Source of the DNA: Neoroseomonas lacus
Lineage (GTDB): Bacteria; Pseudomonadota; Alphaproteobacteria; Acetobacterales; Acetobacteraceae
Reading direction: 5' to 3'
DNA length: 64,000 nt
NCBI RefSeq assembly: GCF_014644535.1
Contig: NZ_BMKW01000002.1
Location: forward strand, 1 to 64,000
Part shown: positions 8,404-17,018 of the stretch, piece after piece
Numbering within the stretch: the first letter of the stretch is position 1
Layout: every line of letters begins with the position of its first letter
Made by a program: the position numbers and the translations under genes
The notes under the pieces: model-generated
Databases searched by the model: none
What the model saw: the letters and a program-made list of their open reading frames with translations, nothing else
What the model was told of the DNA's origin: nothing

Positions 8404-9447
8404 ATGTCGTTGTCCCGTCGTTCGATTGTCACTGCAACGCCGCTCGTCGCCGTCTCGGCAAGCGCACAGGGCACCACGCCGCAGGCGATCCCGAAGGTCG
8501 CGCTCGAGGAACACGTCATCACGCAACCGCTGATGCCGTATCTGGAGAAGGCCTTCCCGCCCACGCCGCGTGAGGCGCATGACACCATCGTGCGCCGCCT
8601 GTCGGATTTCGGCGATGAACGCATCGCCGCGATGGATGCCGCCGGCGTCGCCATCTCGGTATTGTCGATCTCAGGCCCGGGCGTGCAGATCGAACCCGAT
8701 GCGCGCCTCGCCACGCGGCTCGCCGCCGGCGCCAACGACACCCTCGCGCGGGAAATCGCCAAGCGCCCGACGCGCTACGCCGGCTTCGCGCACCTCGCCA
8801 TGCAGGATCCCGCTGCCGCCGCCGATGAACTTGAACGCTGCGTCACGCAACTCGGCTTCAAGGGCGCGCTGGTGAACGGGCACACCAACGGTGTCTATCT
8901 CGACGACCCGCGGCATGACGTGTTCTGGGAAAGGCTGCAGGCGCTCGGCGTGCCGCTCTATCTGCATCCCGGCGATTCCTTCCAGATGCCCTTCGTGTTG
9001 CAGGGCTTCCCTGAATTGCAGAAGCCGGTGTGGGAATGGACGACGGAAACATCGTCCCATGCGCTGCGCCTCATCGTCTCCGGCGTCTTCGACCGTTTCC
9101 CGCGCGCGCAGATCATCCTCGGCCATATGGGCGAGGCGATCCCCTACGAATTGTGGCGCCTCGACAGCCGCTACGCCTTCACCGAGACGAACCGTCGTGT
9201 GAAGCGCAAGCCGTCGGAGTATGTGCGCGACAATGTCTACGTCACCACGTCAGGCCAATTCGCGAATGTGCCGCTGATGGCGGCGATCGGCGCGATGGGG
9301 CATGGGCGGGTGTTGTTCTCGATCGACTACCCCTATGAATCCTCAGACGCCGCGGCGCAGTTCATCGCGGCGGCGCCACTGACGGCGGAAGCAAGGGTCT
9401 CGGTGGCGAGCGGGAATGCGCGGGCGCTGCTGAAACTGCCGGCGTAG
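8404..9447 (+). CDS. Exported amidohydrolase-2 family protein (decarboxylase-like)
   Basis: A 347-residue TIM-barrel metal enzyme of the amidohydrolase 2 group, which includes gamma-resorcylate and ACMS decarboxylases. Putative metal and catalytic residues are E35/H37 (ALEEH), H188 (YLHPGD), H241 (ILGHMGE) and D308 (SIDYPYE). The N-terminus MSLSRRSIVTATPLVAVSASAQG looks like a short twin-arginine or Sec signal, unusual because most relatives are cytoplasmic. The substrate is probably an aromatic or cyclic carboxylate, but this is inference. It is downstream of the GSGEN-B gene in divergent orientation and is followed by an R1 repeat element. Confidence 0.8.
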   Translation: MSLSRRSIVTATPLVAVSASAQGTTPQAIPKVALEEHVITQPLMPYLEKAFPPTPREAHDTIVRRLSDFGDERIAAMDAAGVAISVLSISGPGVQIEPDARLATRLAAGANDTLAREIAKRPTRYAGFAHLAMQDPAAAADELERCVTQLGFKGALVNGHTNGVYLDDPRHDVFWERLQALGVPLYLHPGDSFQMPFVLQGFPELQKPVWEWTTETSSHALRLIVSGVFDRFPRAQIILGHMGEAIPYELWRLDSRYAFTETNRRVKRKPSEYVRDNVYVTTSGQFANVPLMAAIGAMGHGRVLFSIDYPYESSDAAAQFIAAAPLTAEARVSVASGNARALLKLPA

Positions 9448-9461
9448 TCGCCGAAACGATT

Positions 9462-9685
9462 GGAGGGGCGTCGCCCCTCCAAGCCACCCCATCAAAGTGC
9501 AGTGCACTTTGGAATGCCATCTTGGGCGATGGGCGCCACAGTCGGGACCAACGCCCGCATCCGTCCTGCGCCAAACGCATGCCATGCGCGCGGGAATGAC
9601 GCCTCTGCCCAACGCCAAGTGTCGGTTCCCAAAGGCCTCGGGCCTTTGGCGGGGTGAGGTCCGGAGAGGGGCGGCGCCCCTCTCC
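9462..9685. repeat. R1 composite hairpin repeat, locus 1
   Basis: An intergenic element of about 224 bases. The left end is a hairpin GGAGGGGCG-T-CGCCCCTCC (9462-9480), the linker AAGCCACCCC, then a second hairpin CAAAGTGC / GCACTTTG and GAATGCCATC. The right end is the mirror arrangement: CCAAAGGCC / GGCCTTTGG, CGGGGTGAGGTCCGGA, then GGAGAGGGGCG with its complement (9663-9685). Related loci lie at 17019-17408 and 27129-27435. It carries no gene. Confidence 0.8.
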
Positions 9686-9759
9686 GCGCGCCCCCACCCC
9701 ATCAAACGCTTCCCCCCGCCGCCCTGTCGCGATACTTCTCCGCCCCGGAGAACCACACC

Positions 9760-11025
9760 GTGAACGCCATCCCGCAGGACGCCGCCCGCCTTCTCGACAC
9801 CGCCGCCCGCGCCGCGCGCGAGGCTGCCGCCGTCATCGCGCGCGCCCCGACCCCGGCGAAGAACTTGGCACTGCTCGAAGCCGCCGCCGCCCTGCGCCGC
9901 AATGCCGCAACAATCCTTGCCGCCAATGCCGCCGACCTCGACGCCGCGCCGAACCTTACCGCCGCCTTCCGCGATCGCCTGACGCTCACCCCAGCGCGCA
10001 TCGAGGCGATGGCCACCGGCATCGAGGATGTCGCCGCCCTGCCCGACCCGGTCGGCCGCCTACTGGCGGAATGGACGCGCCCCAACGGGTTAGTGATGCG
10101 CCGCGTCGCGCAGCCGCTTGGCGTCATCGGCATGATCTTCGAAAGCCGCCCCAACGTGACGGCCGATGCCGCGGTGCTCTGCCTGAAATCCGGTAATGCG
10201 GTGATCCTGCGTGGTGGCTCGGAAAGCACGCGCTCGGCCACCGCAATCCATGCCTGCCTGGTCGAGGGCCTGCGCACCGCCGGCCTGCCCGAATCCGCCA
10301 TCCAGGTCGCCCCCACCGCCGACCGCGCCTTCGTCGGCGCCATGCTGCGTGCCTCCGGGCTGATCGACCTGATCGTGCCGCGCGGCGGCAAGGGCCTGGT
10401 GACGCGGGTCATGGAAGAAGCCCGCGTACCGGTGCTCGCCCATGCCGAAGGGCTCTGCCACACCTACATCCACGAAGCCGCCGACCCGGCGATGGCGCGC
10501 GCCATCCTGGCCAATGCGAAGATGCGCCGCACCGGCGTCTGCGGCGCCACCGAGACTTTGCTGATCGACGGCGCCATCGCGCCCTCGCTGCTGCCGCTGC
10601 TGGTGGCCGATTTGCGCGCGCTCGGCTGCAGCTTCCATGCCGATGGCCGCGCACGCGAGATCATCGCCGACCTGCCGCCGGCAACGGAGCAAGACTTCGC
10701 CACCGAATGGCTCGACGCCATCCTGTCGGTGAAAGTGGTCGATGGCGTGGACGAGGCGCTCGCCCATATCCGCCGCTACGGCTCGGAACATACCGAGGCG
10801 ATCATCACCCAGGACGAGACTGCGGCGCGCGCCTTCCTCGACGGGCTCGATTCCGCCGTCGGTATGTGGAATGCCTCGACGCAGTTCTGCGACGGCTTCG
10901 AATTCGGCTTCGGCGCCGAAATCGGCATCGCCACCGGGCGCATGCATGCGCGTGGCCCGGTCGGGCTCGAACAGCTCTGCACCTATCGCTACCACGTGAT
11001 CGGCACGGGCCAGACGCGGCCATGA
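9760..11025 (+). CDS. proA: Gamma-glutamyl phosphate reductase (GTG start)
   Basis: A 421-residue NADPH enzyme converting glutamyl-5-phosphate to the semialdehyde, the second step of proline synthesis. Family features include [42 protein letters not shown], and the catalytic cysteine in [13 protein letters not shown]; the C-terminus has [18 protein letters not shown] at 9760 is preceded by GGAG at about 9 nt. It is separated from proB by accessory genes and an R1 element. The stop overlaps the next ATG by 4 nt, so translation coupling to the downstream exported protein is likely. Confidence 0.96.
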   Translation: MNAIPQDAARLLDTAARAAREAAAVIARAPTPAKNLALLEAAAALRRNAATILAANAADLDAAPNLTAAFRDRLTLTPARIEAMATGIEDVAALPDPVGRLLAEWTRPNGLVMRRVAQPLGVIGMIFESRPNVTADAAVLCLKSGNAVILRGGSESTRSATAIHACLVEGLRTAGLPESAIQVAPTADRAFVGAMLRASGLIDLIVPRGGKGLVTRVMEEARVPVLAHAEGLCHTYIHEAADPAMARAILANAKMRRTGVCGATETLLIDGAIAPSLLPLLVADLRALGCSFHADGRAREIIADLPPATEQDFATEWLDAILSVKVVDGVDEALAHIRRYGSEHTEAIITQDETAARAFLDGLDSAVGMWNASTQFCDGFEFGFGAEIGIATGRMHARGPVGLEQLCTYRYHVIGTGQTRP

Positions 11026-11774
11026 CCCGGGGCGCGGCCGCGCTGTTGCTGCTTCTCGCGGCCGCCGCGCCGGCCCGCGCGGCCTGCCCTGACATCCCGA
11101 CCGTCGCCCACTTCGCCCGCGCCCTGTTGGAGCGCGAGGTGCCGGCGCCCTTGCCCGTCACGACCTTGGCCGAGGCGCGCTGCGCGCAGGACCGGCTGGT
11201 CGCCCTGCTGGCGCAGCCCTGGGGCGATGTGCAGGGCTTCGTGCTGGCCGCCGAAGCCCAGCCGCCGCTGCGTGGCGTGCTGTTCTTCGCCTCGCTGCGC
11301 GCGCGGTCAGGCGAGACGCTCGATATCCGCTATGCCGCCCGCCCGGCCATCGCACCCGGCATCGTGTTGCACATCGGCGAGGACGGCCGGGCAGCCATGG
11401 CCAGCCCCTATCTCGCGCTGCTCGACCTCGTCGCCATGCCGGATGGCGATGGCGCGCTCGCACGCATCGCAGGCAATCTGGGGCTACGCCTGGGCGTGGT
11501 GGGCACGCCGGCACCGCTGCCGGCCAGCGCGCCCGATGCGCTGCTGCAGGCCGATGGCAGCACTGTCGCAGCCCTTGCCCAGCTTGGGTTCGCCGCATCG
11601 CCGCAGGACCTGCTGGCGGAGTTGGCGCGCGAATTGGCGGCCGAGGGGCGCCCGCTGCGCCCGGGCGCCAGCGTCGCGCTGCTCGCCGCCCCCGCACCAA
11701 TCGCGCCGCGGTCGGGCGAGACCTGGCGGCTTTCCGTCTTCGGTCTTGGCGTGGTCTCGGTAACCTTCCGCTGA
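11022..11774 (+). CDS. Exported MhpD/FAH-like protein lacking the active site
   Basis: A 250-residue secreted protein (signal peptide 1-20, cleavage after APARA) that aligns along its length with the next gene (residues 22-137 against 20-155). Key positions are lost: the YKVGLT lysine is replaced (QGFVLAA, V74), the E-x-D metal pair becomes A111/G113 (PAIAPGIV), and the third acidic ligand becomes A132 (YLALLDLV). Both proteins keep cysteines near residues 22 and 54, a possible disulfide. It is therefore probably a pseudoenzyme or binding subunit. The ATGA overlap couples it to proA, although no metabolic link is evident. Confidence 0.7.
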   Translation: MTRGAAALLLLLAAAAPARAACPDIPTVAHFARALLEREVPAPLPVTTLAEARCAQDRLVALLAQPWGDVQGFVLAAEAQPPLRGVLFFASLRARSGETLDIRYAARPAIAPGIVLHIGEDGRAAMASPYLALLDLVAMPDGDGALARIAGNLGLRLGVVGTPAPLPASAPDALLQADGSTVAALAQLGFAASPQDLLAELARELAAEGRPLRPGASVALLAAPAPIAPRSGETWRLSVFGLGVVSVTFR

Positions 11775-11836
11775 AGCGGCCTTCCCGTCCGGCCTGCGAC
11801 ACCGGTAGCATCCGCGCATCACGGAGGAACGACACC

Positions 11837-12688
11837 ATGCGCCGCTTGCTGCTCGCGAGCCTGATCGCCCTGCCTGTCGCCGCCCACGCCGCCTGCCCGG
11901 ATGCCGATGCGATCGGGCAAGTGGCCGAGGCGCTGCTCGACAACCGCCCCTCGCCCGCCTTCACCGGCATGACCTCGCTGGCCGACGGCTTCTGCGCGCA
12001 GGACCAGCTGGTCGCGGTCCTGCGTGAATCCTGGGGCCGGCCGATCGGCTACAAGGTCGGTCTGACCAGCGCGCCGGTACAGCAGCGCTTCGGCGTGAAC
12101 CACCCGGTGCGCGGCGTGCTGATGGAAAGCAGCGTCAGCTTGCGCGACGGCGCCACCGTCCCGGCCCGCTTCGGCGCCGTGCCGGTGATCGAGAGCGATT
12201 TCCTGGTCCGTGTCCGCGACGGTGGCATCAACCAGGCCGGGCATGACCGGTTGGAGATCCTGCGCCATCTCGACCAGGTGATCCCCTACATCGAATTGCC
12301 CGACTTGGTGCTGTCGGGCGGCTTCGACGGACCGAACCTGCTTGCCATCAATGTCGGCGCGCGGCTTGGCGTGGTCGGTGCGCCGATCCCGGTGGAGCCG
12401 ACGCAGGACTTCGTCGATCGCCTGGCCTCGATGACGGTGACGATGGTCGATGACCGCGGCCAGGAACGTGCCCGCACGCCAGGCTCGGCGGCGCTCGGCC
12501 ATCCGCTCGACGTCGTCGCCTTCCTGATCGAGGACCTCGCCCGCGCTGGCAAGCAGTTGGAGGCCGGGCAACTGCTCTCGGTCGCCGGCTACTCCCCGAC
12601 GCTGCCCCTGGAAGCCGGGCGGACCTACACGGTGCGCTATGACGGGCTGGTGGCGCAGTCGGTCAGCGTGAGCGTCCGAACGCGGTGA
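11837..12688 (+). CDS. Exported 2-keto-4-pentenoate hydratase-like protein
   Basis: A 283-residue protein of the MhpD/fumarylacetoacetate-hydrolase superfamily, normally cytoplasmic hydratases or decarboxylases of aromatic catabolism. Here a clear signal peptide (MRRLLLASLIALPVAAHA) precedes the domain. Conserved GYKVGLTS (71-78, K73), VRGVL, the metal pair E119-x-D121 in VIESDFLVRV, and E153 in YIELPD are present, so catalysis in the periplasm is possible. The ATG follows CGGAGGAAC. It is a divergent duplicate of the preceding gene, which has lost these residues. Its GTGA overlap with nadD puts it inside the housekeeping unit. Substrate unknown. Confidence 0.78.
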   Translation: MRRLLLASLIALPVAAHAACPDADAIGQVAEALLDNRPSPAFTGMTSLADGFCAQDQLVAVLRESWGRPIGYKVGLTSAPVQQRFGVNHPVRGVLMESSVSLRDGATVPARFGAVPVIESDFLVRVRDGGINQAGHDRLEILRHLDQVIPYIELPDLVLSGGFDGPNLLAINVGARLGVVGAPIPVEPTQDFVDRLASMTVTMVDDRGQERARTPGSAALGHPLDVVAFLIEDLARAGKQLEAGQLLSVAGYSPTLPLEAGRTYTVRYDGLVAQSVSVSVRTR

Positions 12689-13311
12689 CGCCCGGCCGGT
12701 TCGGGGATGAGCGGCGGCGGCGGATCGGGCTGCTCGGCGGGTCGTTCAACCCGGCGCATGAGGGGCATCTCCACGTCGCGCGCATGGCGTTACGGGCGCT
12801 GAAGCTCGATGAGGTGTGGCTGCTGGTCTCACCGGGCAATCCGTTGAAGCCGGTTGCCGGGATGGCGCCGCTGACGGAGCGGCTGGCCTCTGCGCGGCGC
12901 ATCGCCGATGGGCGGCGCATCATCGCGACGGATATCGAGCGCCTGCTCGGCACGCGCTTCACGGCCGATACGGTGGCGGCGCTGCGCCGGCATTTCCGCT
13001 GCGCGCGCTTCGTCTTCGTGATCGGCGCGGACAACCTGGTGCAGTTGCCGCGGTGGAAGCAGTGGCGGGACATCGCGCGGCATGTCGCGCTCGCCGTGCT
13101 GCCACGGCCGGGCTGGACGCGACCGGCCCTGGCGGGGCGCGCGGCGCATGTGCTGCAACGGCATCGACGGGCACCGGGAGGGCTTTTGACGGAATCCTTT
13201 GCACCCCACGCCGCTTGGTGCTTGGTTCCGGCGCGAGAACACGCCGCATCCGCCACCGCCATCCGACAAGCGCGGTCTGGCGGTGCCACGGGCGAGAGGA
13301 GGGGGCCATAG
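12685..13311 (+). CDS. nadD: Nicotinate-nucleotide adenylyltransferase (GTG start)
   Basis: A 208-residue NadD that adenylates nicotinate mononucleotide in NAD synthesis. The nucleotidyltransferase signature GLLGGSFNPAHEGHLHVA lies near the N-terminus, and the C-terminal S-A-T-x-I-R motif (SATAIRQA) closes the nucleotide site. GTG at 12685 overlaps the preceding stop by 4 nt. The gene ends TAG at 13309-13311, overlapping the proposed ATA start of rsfS. The nadD-rsfS-rlmH order is conserved in alphaproteobacteria. Confidence 0.93.
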   Translation: MTPGRFGDERRRRIGLLGGSFNPAHEGHLHVARMALRALKLDEVWLLVSPGNPLKPVAGMAPLTERLASARRIADGRRIIATDIERLLGTRFTADTVAALRRHFRCARFVFVIGADNLVQLPRWKQWRDIARHVALAVLPRPGWTRPALAGRAAHVLQRHRRAPGGLLTESFAPHAAWCLVPAREHAASATAIRQARSGGATGERRGP

Positions 13312-14204
13312 CCCGCACACCGAAGACCACCGAGACGAAGCCTGCCGCCAAGGCCAAGGCAGAACCTAAGGCAAAGGCCAAAGGCGCCGCAGAGACTGAG
13401 CCGAAGGTGAAAGCCAAGGCCGCCGCCAAGGACGAGCCAAAGGTGAAGGCCAAGGCTGCTGCCAAGGACGCGCCAAAGGCGAAGACCAAGGCCGCCGCCA
13501 AGGACGCGCCAAAGGTGAAGGCCAAGGCTGCTGCCAAGGACGCGCCAAAGGCGAAGACCAAGGCCGCCGCCAAAGACGAGCCAAAGGTGAAGGCCAAGGC
13601 CGCCGCCAAGGACGCGCCAAAGGTGAAGGCCAAGGCCGCCGCCAAGGACGCGCCGAAGGCAAAGGCCAAGGCCGCCGCCAAGGACGCGCCGAAGGTAAAG
13701 GCCAAGGCCGCCGCCAAGGACGCGCCGAAGGCGAAGGCCAAGGCTGCTGCCAAGGACGCGCCGAAGGCAAAGGCCAAGGCCGCCCCCGTCGCCGAGGCTC
13801 CCGCCGCGCCGCGCCCGAAGCGCACCAGCAAGCGCGAAAAGCTCACGCCCGACCGCCTCACCACCATCGTCGAAGCGGCGATGGCGAGCCTCGAGGACGA
13901 CAAGGCCGAGAACATCGTGCTGCTCGACGTCACCGGCCGGGCCGACTACGCCGACCGCCTGATCATCGCCACCGGCCAGGTGGAGCGACAGCTCCAGGCC
14001 ATGGCGACGCATCTGGACGAGGCGCTGAACAAGGTCGGCATGAACATCAAGCGGGACGCCATCCAGGCCTCGCCCGACTGGGTGCTGATCGATGCCGGCG
14101 ACCTGGTGATTCACCTGTTCCGGCCCGAAGCGCGCGACCTCTACCGCATCGAGCGCATGTGGGGCCCGGAAAGCCCGGGGGCCTCCAACGCCACGCCCGG
14201 CTAG
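13308..14204 (+). CDS. rsfS: Ribosomal silencing factor RsfS with Lys/Ala repeat tail (probable ATA start)
   Basis: The C-terminal ~120 residues are a normal RsfS, which binds L14 and blocks subunit joining ([53 protein letters not shown]). Ahead of it sits an unusual basic tail of about 165 residues: ten 12-residue units of the type [12 protein letters not shown] (13407-13766) plus degenerate flanks, resembling eukaryotic histone H1 tails. No ATG, GTG or TTG fits between the previous gene and the tail. An excellent Shine-Dalgarno (GAGGAGG) sits 5 nt before ATA at 13308, which overlaps the nadD stop as ATAG. GTG 13407 is the first canonical start. The start is therefore an inference; the core is certain. 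Confidence 0.85.
   Translation: MARTPKTTETKPAAKAKAEPKAKAKGAAETEPKVKAKAAAKDEPKVKAKAAAKDAPKAKTKAAAKDAPKVKAKAAAKDAPKAKTKAAAKDEPKVKAKAAAKDAPKVKAKAAAKDAPKAKAKAAAKDAPKVKAKAAAKDAPKAKAKAAAKDAPKAKAKAAPVAEAPAAPRPKRTSKREKLTPDRLTTIVEAAMASLEDDKAENIVLLDVTGRADYADRLIIATGQVERQLQAMATHLDEALNKVGMNIKRDAIQASPDWVLIDAGDLVIHLFRPEARDLYRIERMWGPESPGASNATPG
13407..13766 (+). repeat. Ten tandem 36-bp coding repeats in rsfS
   Basis: Ten head-to-tail units of 36 bp encode 12 residues each ([15 protein letters not shown]). Variation is mostly at three codons, and neighbouring units share synonymous codons, suggesting expansion by slippage or unequal crossing-over. Copy number may vary between strains. Confidence 0.9.
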
Positions 14205-14223
14205 GATCATCGCCGTCGGACGG

Positions 14224-14655
14224 ATGAAGGCGGGGCCGGAGGCGGCGCTCTACGCGCATTACGCCGCCCGGCTGCGCCCCGCGCCTGAGGTGACGGAAAT
14301 CCCCGAAGCCCGCGGTTCGGCGGGCGAAATCCGCAAGCGCGAAGGGGCGGCCCTGCTGGCCGCCCTGCCCGCCGATGCGGTCGCGGTCGCCCTCGACCTC
14401 GGCGGCGAACAGCCCGACAGCGAACGCTTCGCCGCCCTGCTGGCCCGCTGGGAGGAGGCAGGCCGCACGCCCTGCTTCATCATCGGCGGCGCGGAGGGCC
14501 TCGACCCCTCAGTCACCGCGCGGGCGGACCACCGCATCGCGCTCGGCCCGCTCACCTGGCCGCATTTCCTGGTGCGCGGGATGCTGGCCGAACAGCTCTA
14601 CCGCGCCCAGGCGATCCGGCAGAACCACCCGTATCACCGCGCCTGGCGGCCGTAA
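14224..14655 (+). CDS. rlmH: 23S rRNA pseudouridine-1915 N3-methyltransferase
   Basis: An RlmH (SPOUT knot) protein: [30 protein letters not shown] (SAM loop), and the family C-terminus [18 protein letters not shown]. From ATG 14224 it has 143 residues, shorter than the usual 150-156, because the first beta-strand is encoded just upstream (RIIAVGR, codons 14203-14223), directly after the rsfS stop. In that frame there is no ATG, GTG or TTG between the stop at 14107 and 14224. Either the short form is made, or translation begins at a non-canonical codon near 14203-14209. The neighbouring rsfS has the same problem. Confidence 0.88.
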   Translation: MKAGPEAALYAHYAARLRPAPEVTEIPEARGSAGEIRKREGAALLAALPADAVAVALDLGGEQPDSERFAALLARWEEAGRTPCFIIGGAEGLDPSVTARADHRIALGPLTWPHFLVRGMLAEQLYRAQAIRQNHPYHRAWRP

Positions 14656-14702
14656 CGCCAGCGTGCTGGACGCGTCGGCGGCGGTGCGGCGATGATATCC
14701 GC

Positions 14703-15380
14703 ATGCTGTTCCTCCTCCTCGCCGCGCTGCTCTGGGTCGGTGTGCATGTCGGCATCGCCGGCACCGGGCTGCGCGGGCGCATCGTCGCCAGGACCGGCGA
14801 GAAGGGCTTCACCATGGCCTTTTCGCTCGCCTCCTTCGCCCTCATCGCCTTGCTGATCCGCGCCTGGCAGGGGGCCGAGACGGTGCCACTGTGGTTCGCG
14901 CCCGCCTGGTTGCGCTGGGTGATCGCGGCGCTGATGCTACCGGTCTTCGTGACCTTCACCTGCTCGCTGGTCGGCAACCCAACGGCCCAGGGCGGTGGGG
15001 CGCTGGTCGCCAAGGGGCCGCATGGCATCCAGCGCGTCACGCGGCACCCGATGCTCTGCGCCTTCGTCGCCTGGGCGGCGCTGCACATCCTGGCCAATGG
15101 CGATACGGCGGCGACCGTCTTCTTTGGCGCCTTCCTCGTCACCGCACTCGCCGGCATGCCCTCGATCGACGCCAAGATGGCCCGTCGCCACCCCACGACC
15201 TGGCCAGGCTTCGCGGCGGCGAGCTCGATCATGCCCTTCGGCGCCATCCTCGGCGGGCGCAACCGCTTCTCCGCCACCGAGATCGGCTGGGTCGCCCCGC
15301 TCATCGGCGTCCTGCTCTGGGCGGGGGTGCTGCACGGGCATCGCATGCTGTTCGGCATGCCGGCACTGATACAGGGTTAG
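14703..15380 (+). CDS. NnrU-like integral membrane protein
   Basis: A 225-residue protein with about six transmembrane stretches, matching the NnrU family (linked to nitric-oxide reductase function in denitrifiers and to carotenoid isomerases). Typical features are the N-terminal hydrophobic helix MLFLLLAALLWVGVHVGIAG, the central KGPHGIQRVTRHPMLCAFVAWAALH loop with conserved RHP and histidines, and a C-terminal helix. It is a lone gene between rlmH and gpmI; no denitrification genes are nearby, so the role is open. Confidence 0.75.
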   Translation: MLFLLLAALLWVGVHVGIAGTGLRGRIVARTGEKGFTMAFSLASFALIALLIRAWQGAETVPLWFAPAWLRWVIAALMLPVFVTFTCSLVGNPTAQGGGALVAKGPHGIQRVTRHPMLCAFVAWAALHILANGDTAATVFFGAFLVTALAGMPSIDAKMARRHPTTWPGFAAASSIMPFGAILGGRNRFSATEIGWVAPLIGVLLWAGVLHGHRMLFGMPALIQG

Positions 15381-15445
15381 GCTCGGTGGCCTTGCGGCTG
15401 CGCCACCGCGGGGGCTAATCCGACCCCGAAGCCGAGGAACCCGCC

Positions 15446-17005
15446 ATGCCCGCCAATCGTCCCCGCCCCGTCATGCTCGTCATCCTGGATGGCTGGGGCT
15501 GGCGCGTGGACTCGGCCGACAATGCGGTCCGCCAGGCCCGCACGCCCGCCTTCGACCGTCTCTGGGCCGAATGCCCGCACGCCTTCCTGCGCACCTCGGG
15601 CGCGGATGTCGGCCTGCCGGACGGGCAGATGGGTAATTCGGAGGTCGGCCACCTGAACATCGGCGCCGGCCGCGTGGTGATGCAGGACCTGCCGCGCATC
15701 GGCCGCGCCATTGCCGATGGCTCGATCGCCAAGCTGCCCGCCCTGACCGGCCTGATCGAGAAGCTCAAGGCCTCCGGCGGCACCTGCCACCTGATGGGGT
15801 TGCTCTCACCGGGTGGGGTCCATGCGCATCAGGATCATGCGGTGGCGCTGGCGCGCATCATCTCGGGCGCCGGCATCAGGGTCGCCATCCATGCGCTGAC
15901 TGACGGCCGCGACACTGCCCCCAAGTCGGCGCCGGACTTCTTTGCCCGCTTCGAGGCCGACATCGCGCCCCTGCCCGGCGTGGCCATCGCCACCGTCATC
16001 GGCCGGTACTTCGCGATGGACCGCGACAATCGCTGGGAACGCGTCGTCACCGCCTATGACGCCATGGTCTCGGCTGAAGGCGCCCGCGCACCGACCGCCC
16101 AGGCCGCCATCGCCGCCGGCCACGCCGCCGGTAAGACCGATGAGTTCATCCCCGCCACCGCGATCGGCAACTATGCCGGCATGCGCGATGGCGACGCCCT
16201 GCTGTGCTTCAATTTCCGCGCCGACCGGGTGCGCGAGATCCTCGCCGCGCTGGTCGACCCGACCTTCGACGGCTTCGCCCGCCGCCGCGTGGTCCGCCTC
16301 GCCGCCGCCGTCGGCATGACGGAATACAGCACGGCACTGAACGCGCATCTGGCGACGATGTTCGCCGCGCAATCGATGGCGGACATCCTCGGCGCGGTGG
16401 TCTCGGCCGCCGGGCTGCGCCAGCTGCGCATGGCCGAGACCGAGAAATACCCACACGTCACCTACTTCCTGAATGGCGGCGAGGAGGTGCCCTATCCGGG
16501 CGAGGACCGCACCATGGTCCCCTCCCCCAAGGTCGCGACCTATGACCTGCAGCCGGAGATGTCGGCCCCCGAACTGACCGACAAGGCCGTCGCGGCGATC
16601 GGCTCGGGCAGCTACGACCTCATCGTGCTGAACTTCGCCAATGCCGACATGGTCGGCCATACCGGCAGCCTCGCCGCCGCAACCAAGGCCGTCGAGGCGG
16701 TCGATGCCGGACTCGGCCGCATTGCCGAGGCCATCCGCGCCACCGGCGGCGCCCTGTTCGTCACCGCCGACCACGGCAATGCCGAACTGATGCGCGACCC
16801 TGCGACCGGCGGGCCACACACCGCCCACACCACCAACCCGGTACCGGCCATGCTGCTCGGCGCGCCGGCGGCCAGCCGGCTGGCCGAGGGGCGGCTCGCC
16901 GATATCGCGCCGACGCTGCTGGCCCTGCTCGGCATCGCCCAGCCGGCGGCGATGACCGGCGTGTCGCTACTGCGCGACGCGGCGACGGCGGCGGCTGCTG
17001 ACTAG
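15446..17005 (+). CDS. gpmI: 2,3-bisphosphoglycerate-independent phosphoglycerate mutase
   Basis: A 519-residue alkaline-phosphatase-superfamily glycolytic enzyme. The N-terminus VMLVILDGWGWR holds the metal aspartate (D15), DGQMGNSEVGHLNIGAGR holds the phosphorylated serine (S65), then GGVHAHQDH, HALTDGRDT, and the C-terminal metal cluster NADMVGHTG and FVTADHGNAE. The length is standard. The ATG at 15446 follows a weak purine stretch (GAGGAAC). In many alphaproteobacteria gpmI precedes an EnvC-like gene and ctpA, as here. Confidence 0.97.
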   Translation: MPANRPRPVMLVILDGWGWRVDSADNAVRQARTPAFDRLWAECPHAFLRTSGADVGLPDGQMGNSEVGHLNIGAGRVVMQDLPRIGRAIADGSIAKLPALTGLIEKLKASGGTCHLMGLLSPGGVHAHQDHAVALARIISGAGIRVAIHALTDGRDTAPKSAPDFFARFEADIAPLPGVAIATVIGRYFAMDRDNRWERVVTAYDAMVSAEGARAPTAQAAIAAGHAAGKTDEFIPATAIGNYAGMRDGDALLCFNFRADRVREILAALVDPTFDGFARRRVVRLAAAVGMTEYSTALNAHLATMFAAQSMADILGAVVSAAGLRQLRMAETEKYPHVTYFLNGGEEVPYPGEDRTMVPSPKVATYDLQPEMSAPELTDKAVAAIGSGSYDLIVLNFANADMVGHTGSLAAATKAVEAVDAGLGRIAEAIRATGGALFVTADHGNAELMRDPATGGPHTAHTTNPVPAMLLGAPAASRLAEGRLADIAPTLLALLGIAQPAAMTGVSLLRDAATAAAAD

Positions 17006-17018
17006 CGGGCAACCGGAA

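Noticed and set aside
11022..11774. Treating the first hydratase-like gene as a pseudogene
   Set aside because: The frame, signal peptide, cysteines and coupling to proA are intact, so an inactive but expressed protein is more likely.
13407..13766. Regular 36-bp direct repeats resembling a CRISPR array
   Set aside because: The units are contiguous with no unique spacers, keep one reading frame and encode the RsfS tail; no cas genes are present.
12663..14210. Long reverse-strand open frame (515 codons) opposite nadD and rsfS
   Set aside because: It is a shadow of the GC-rich coding strand; its Gly/Leu/Arg repeats are the complement of the RsfS tail repeats and no family motif is visible.
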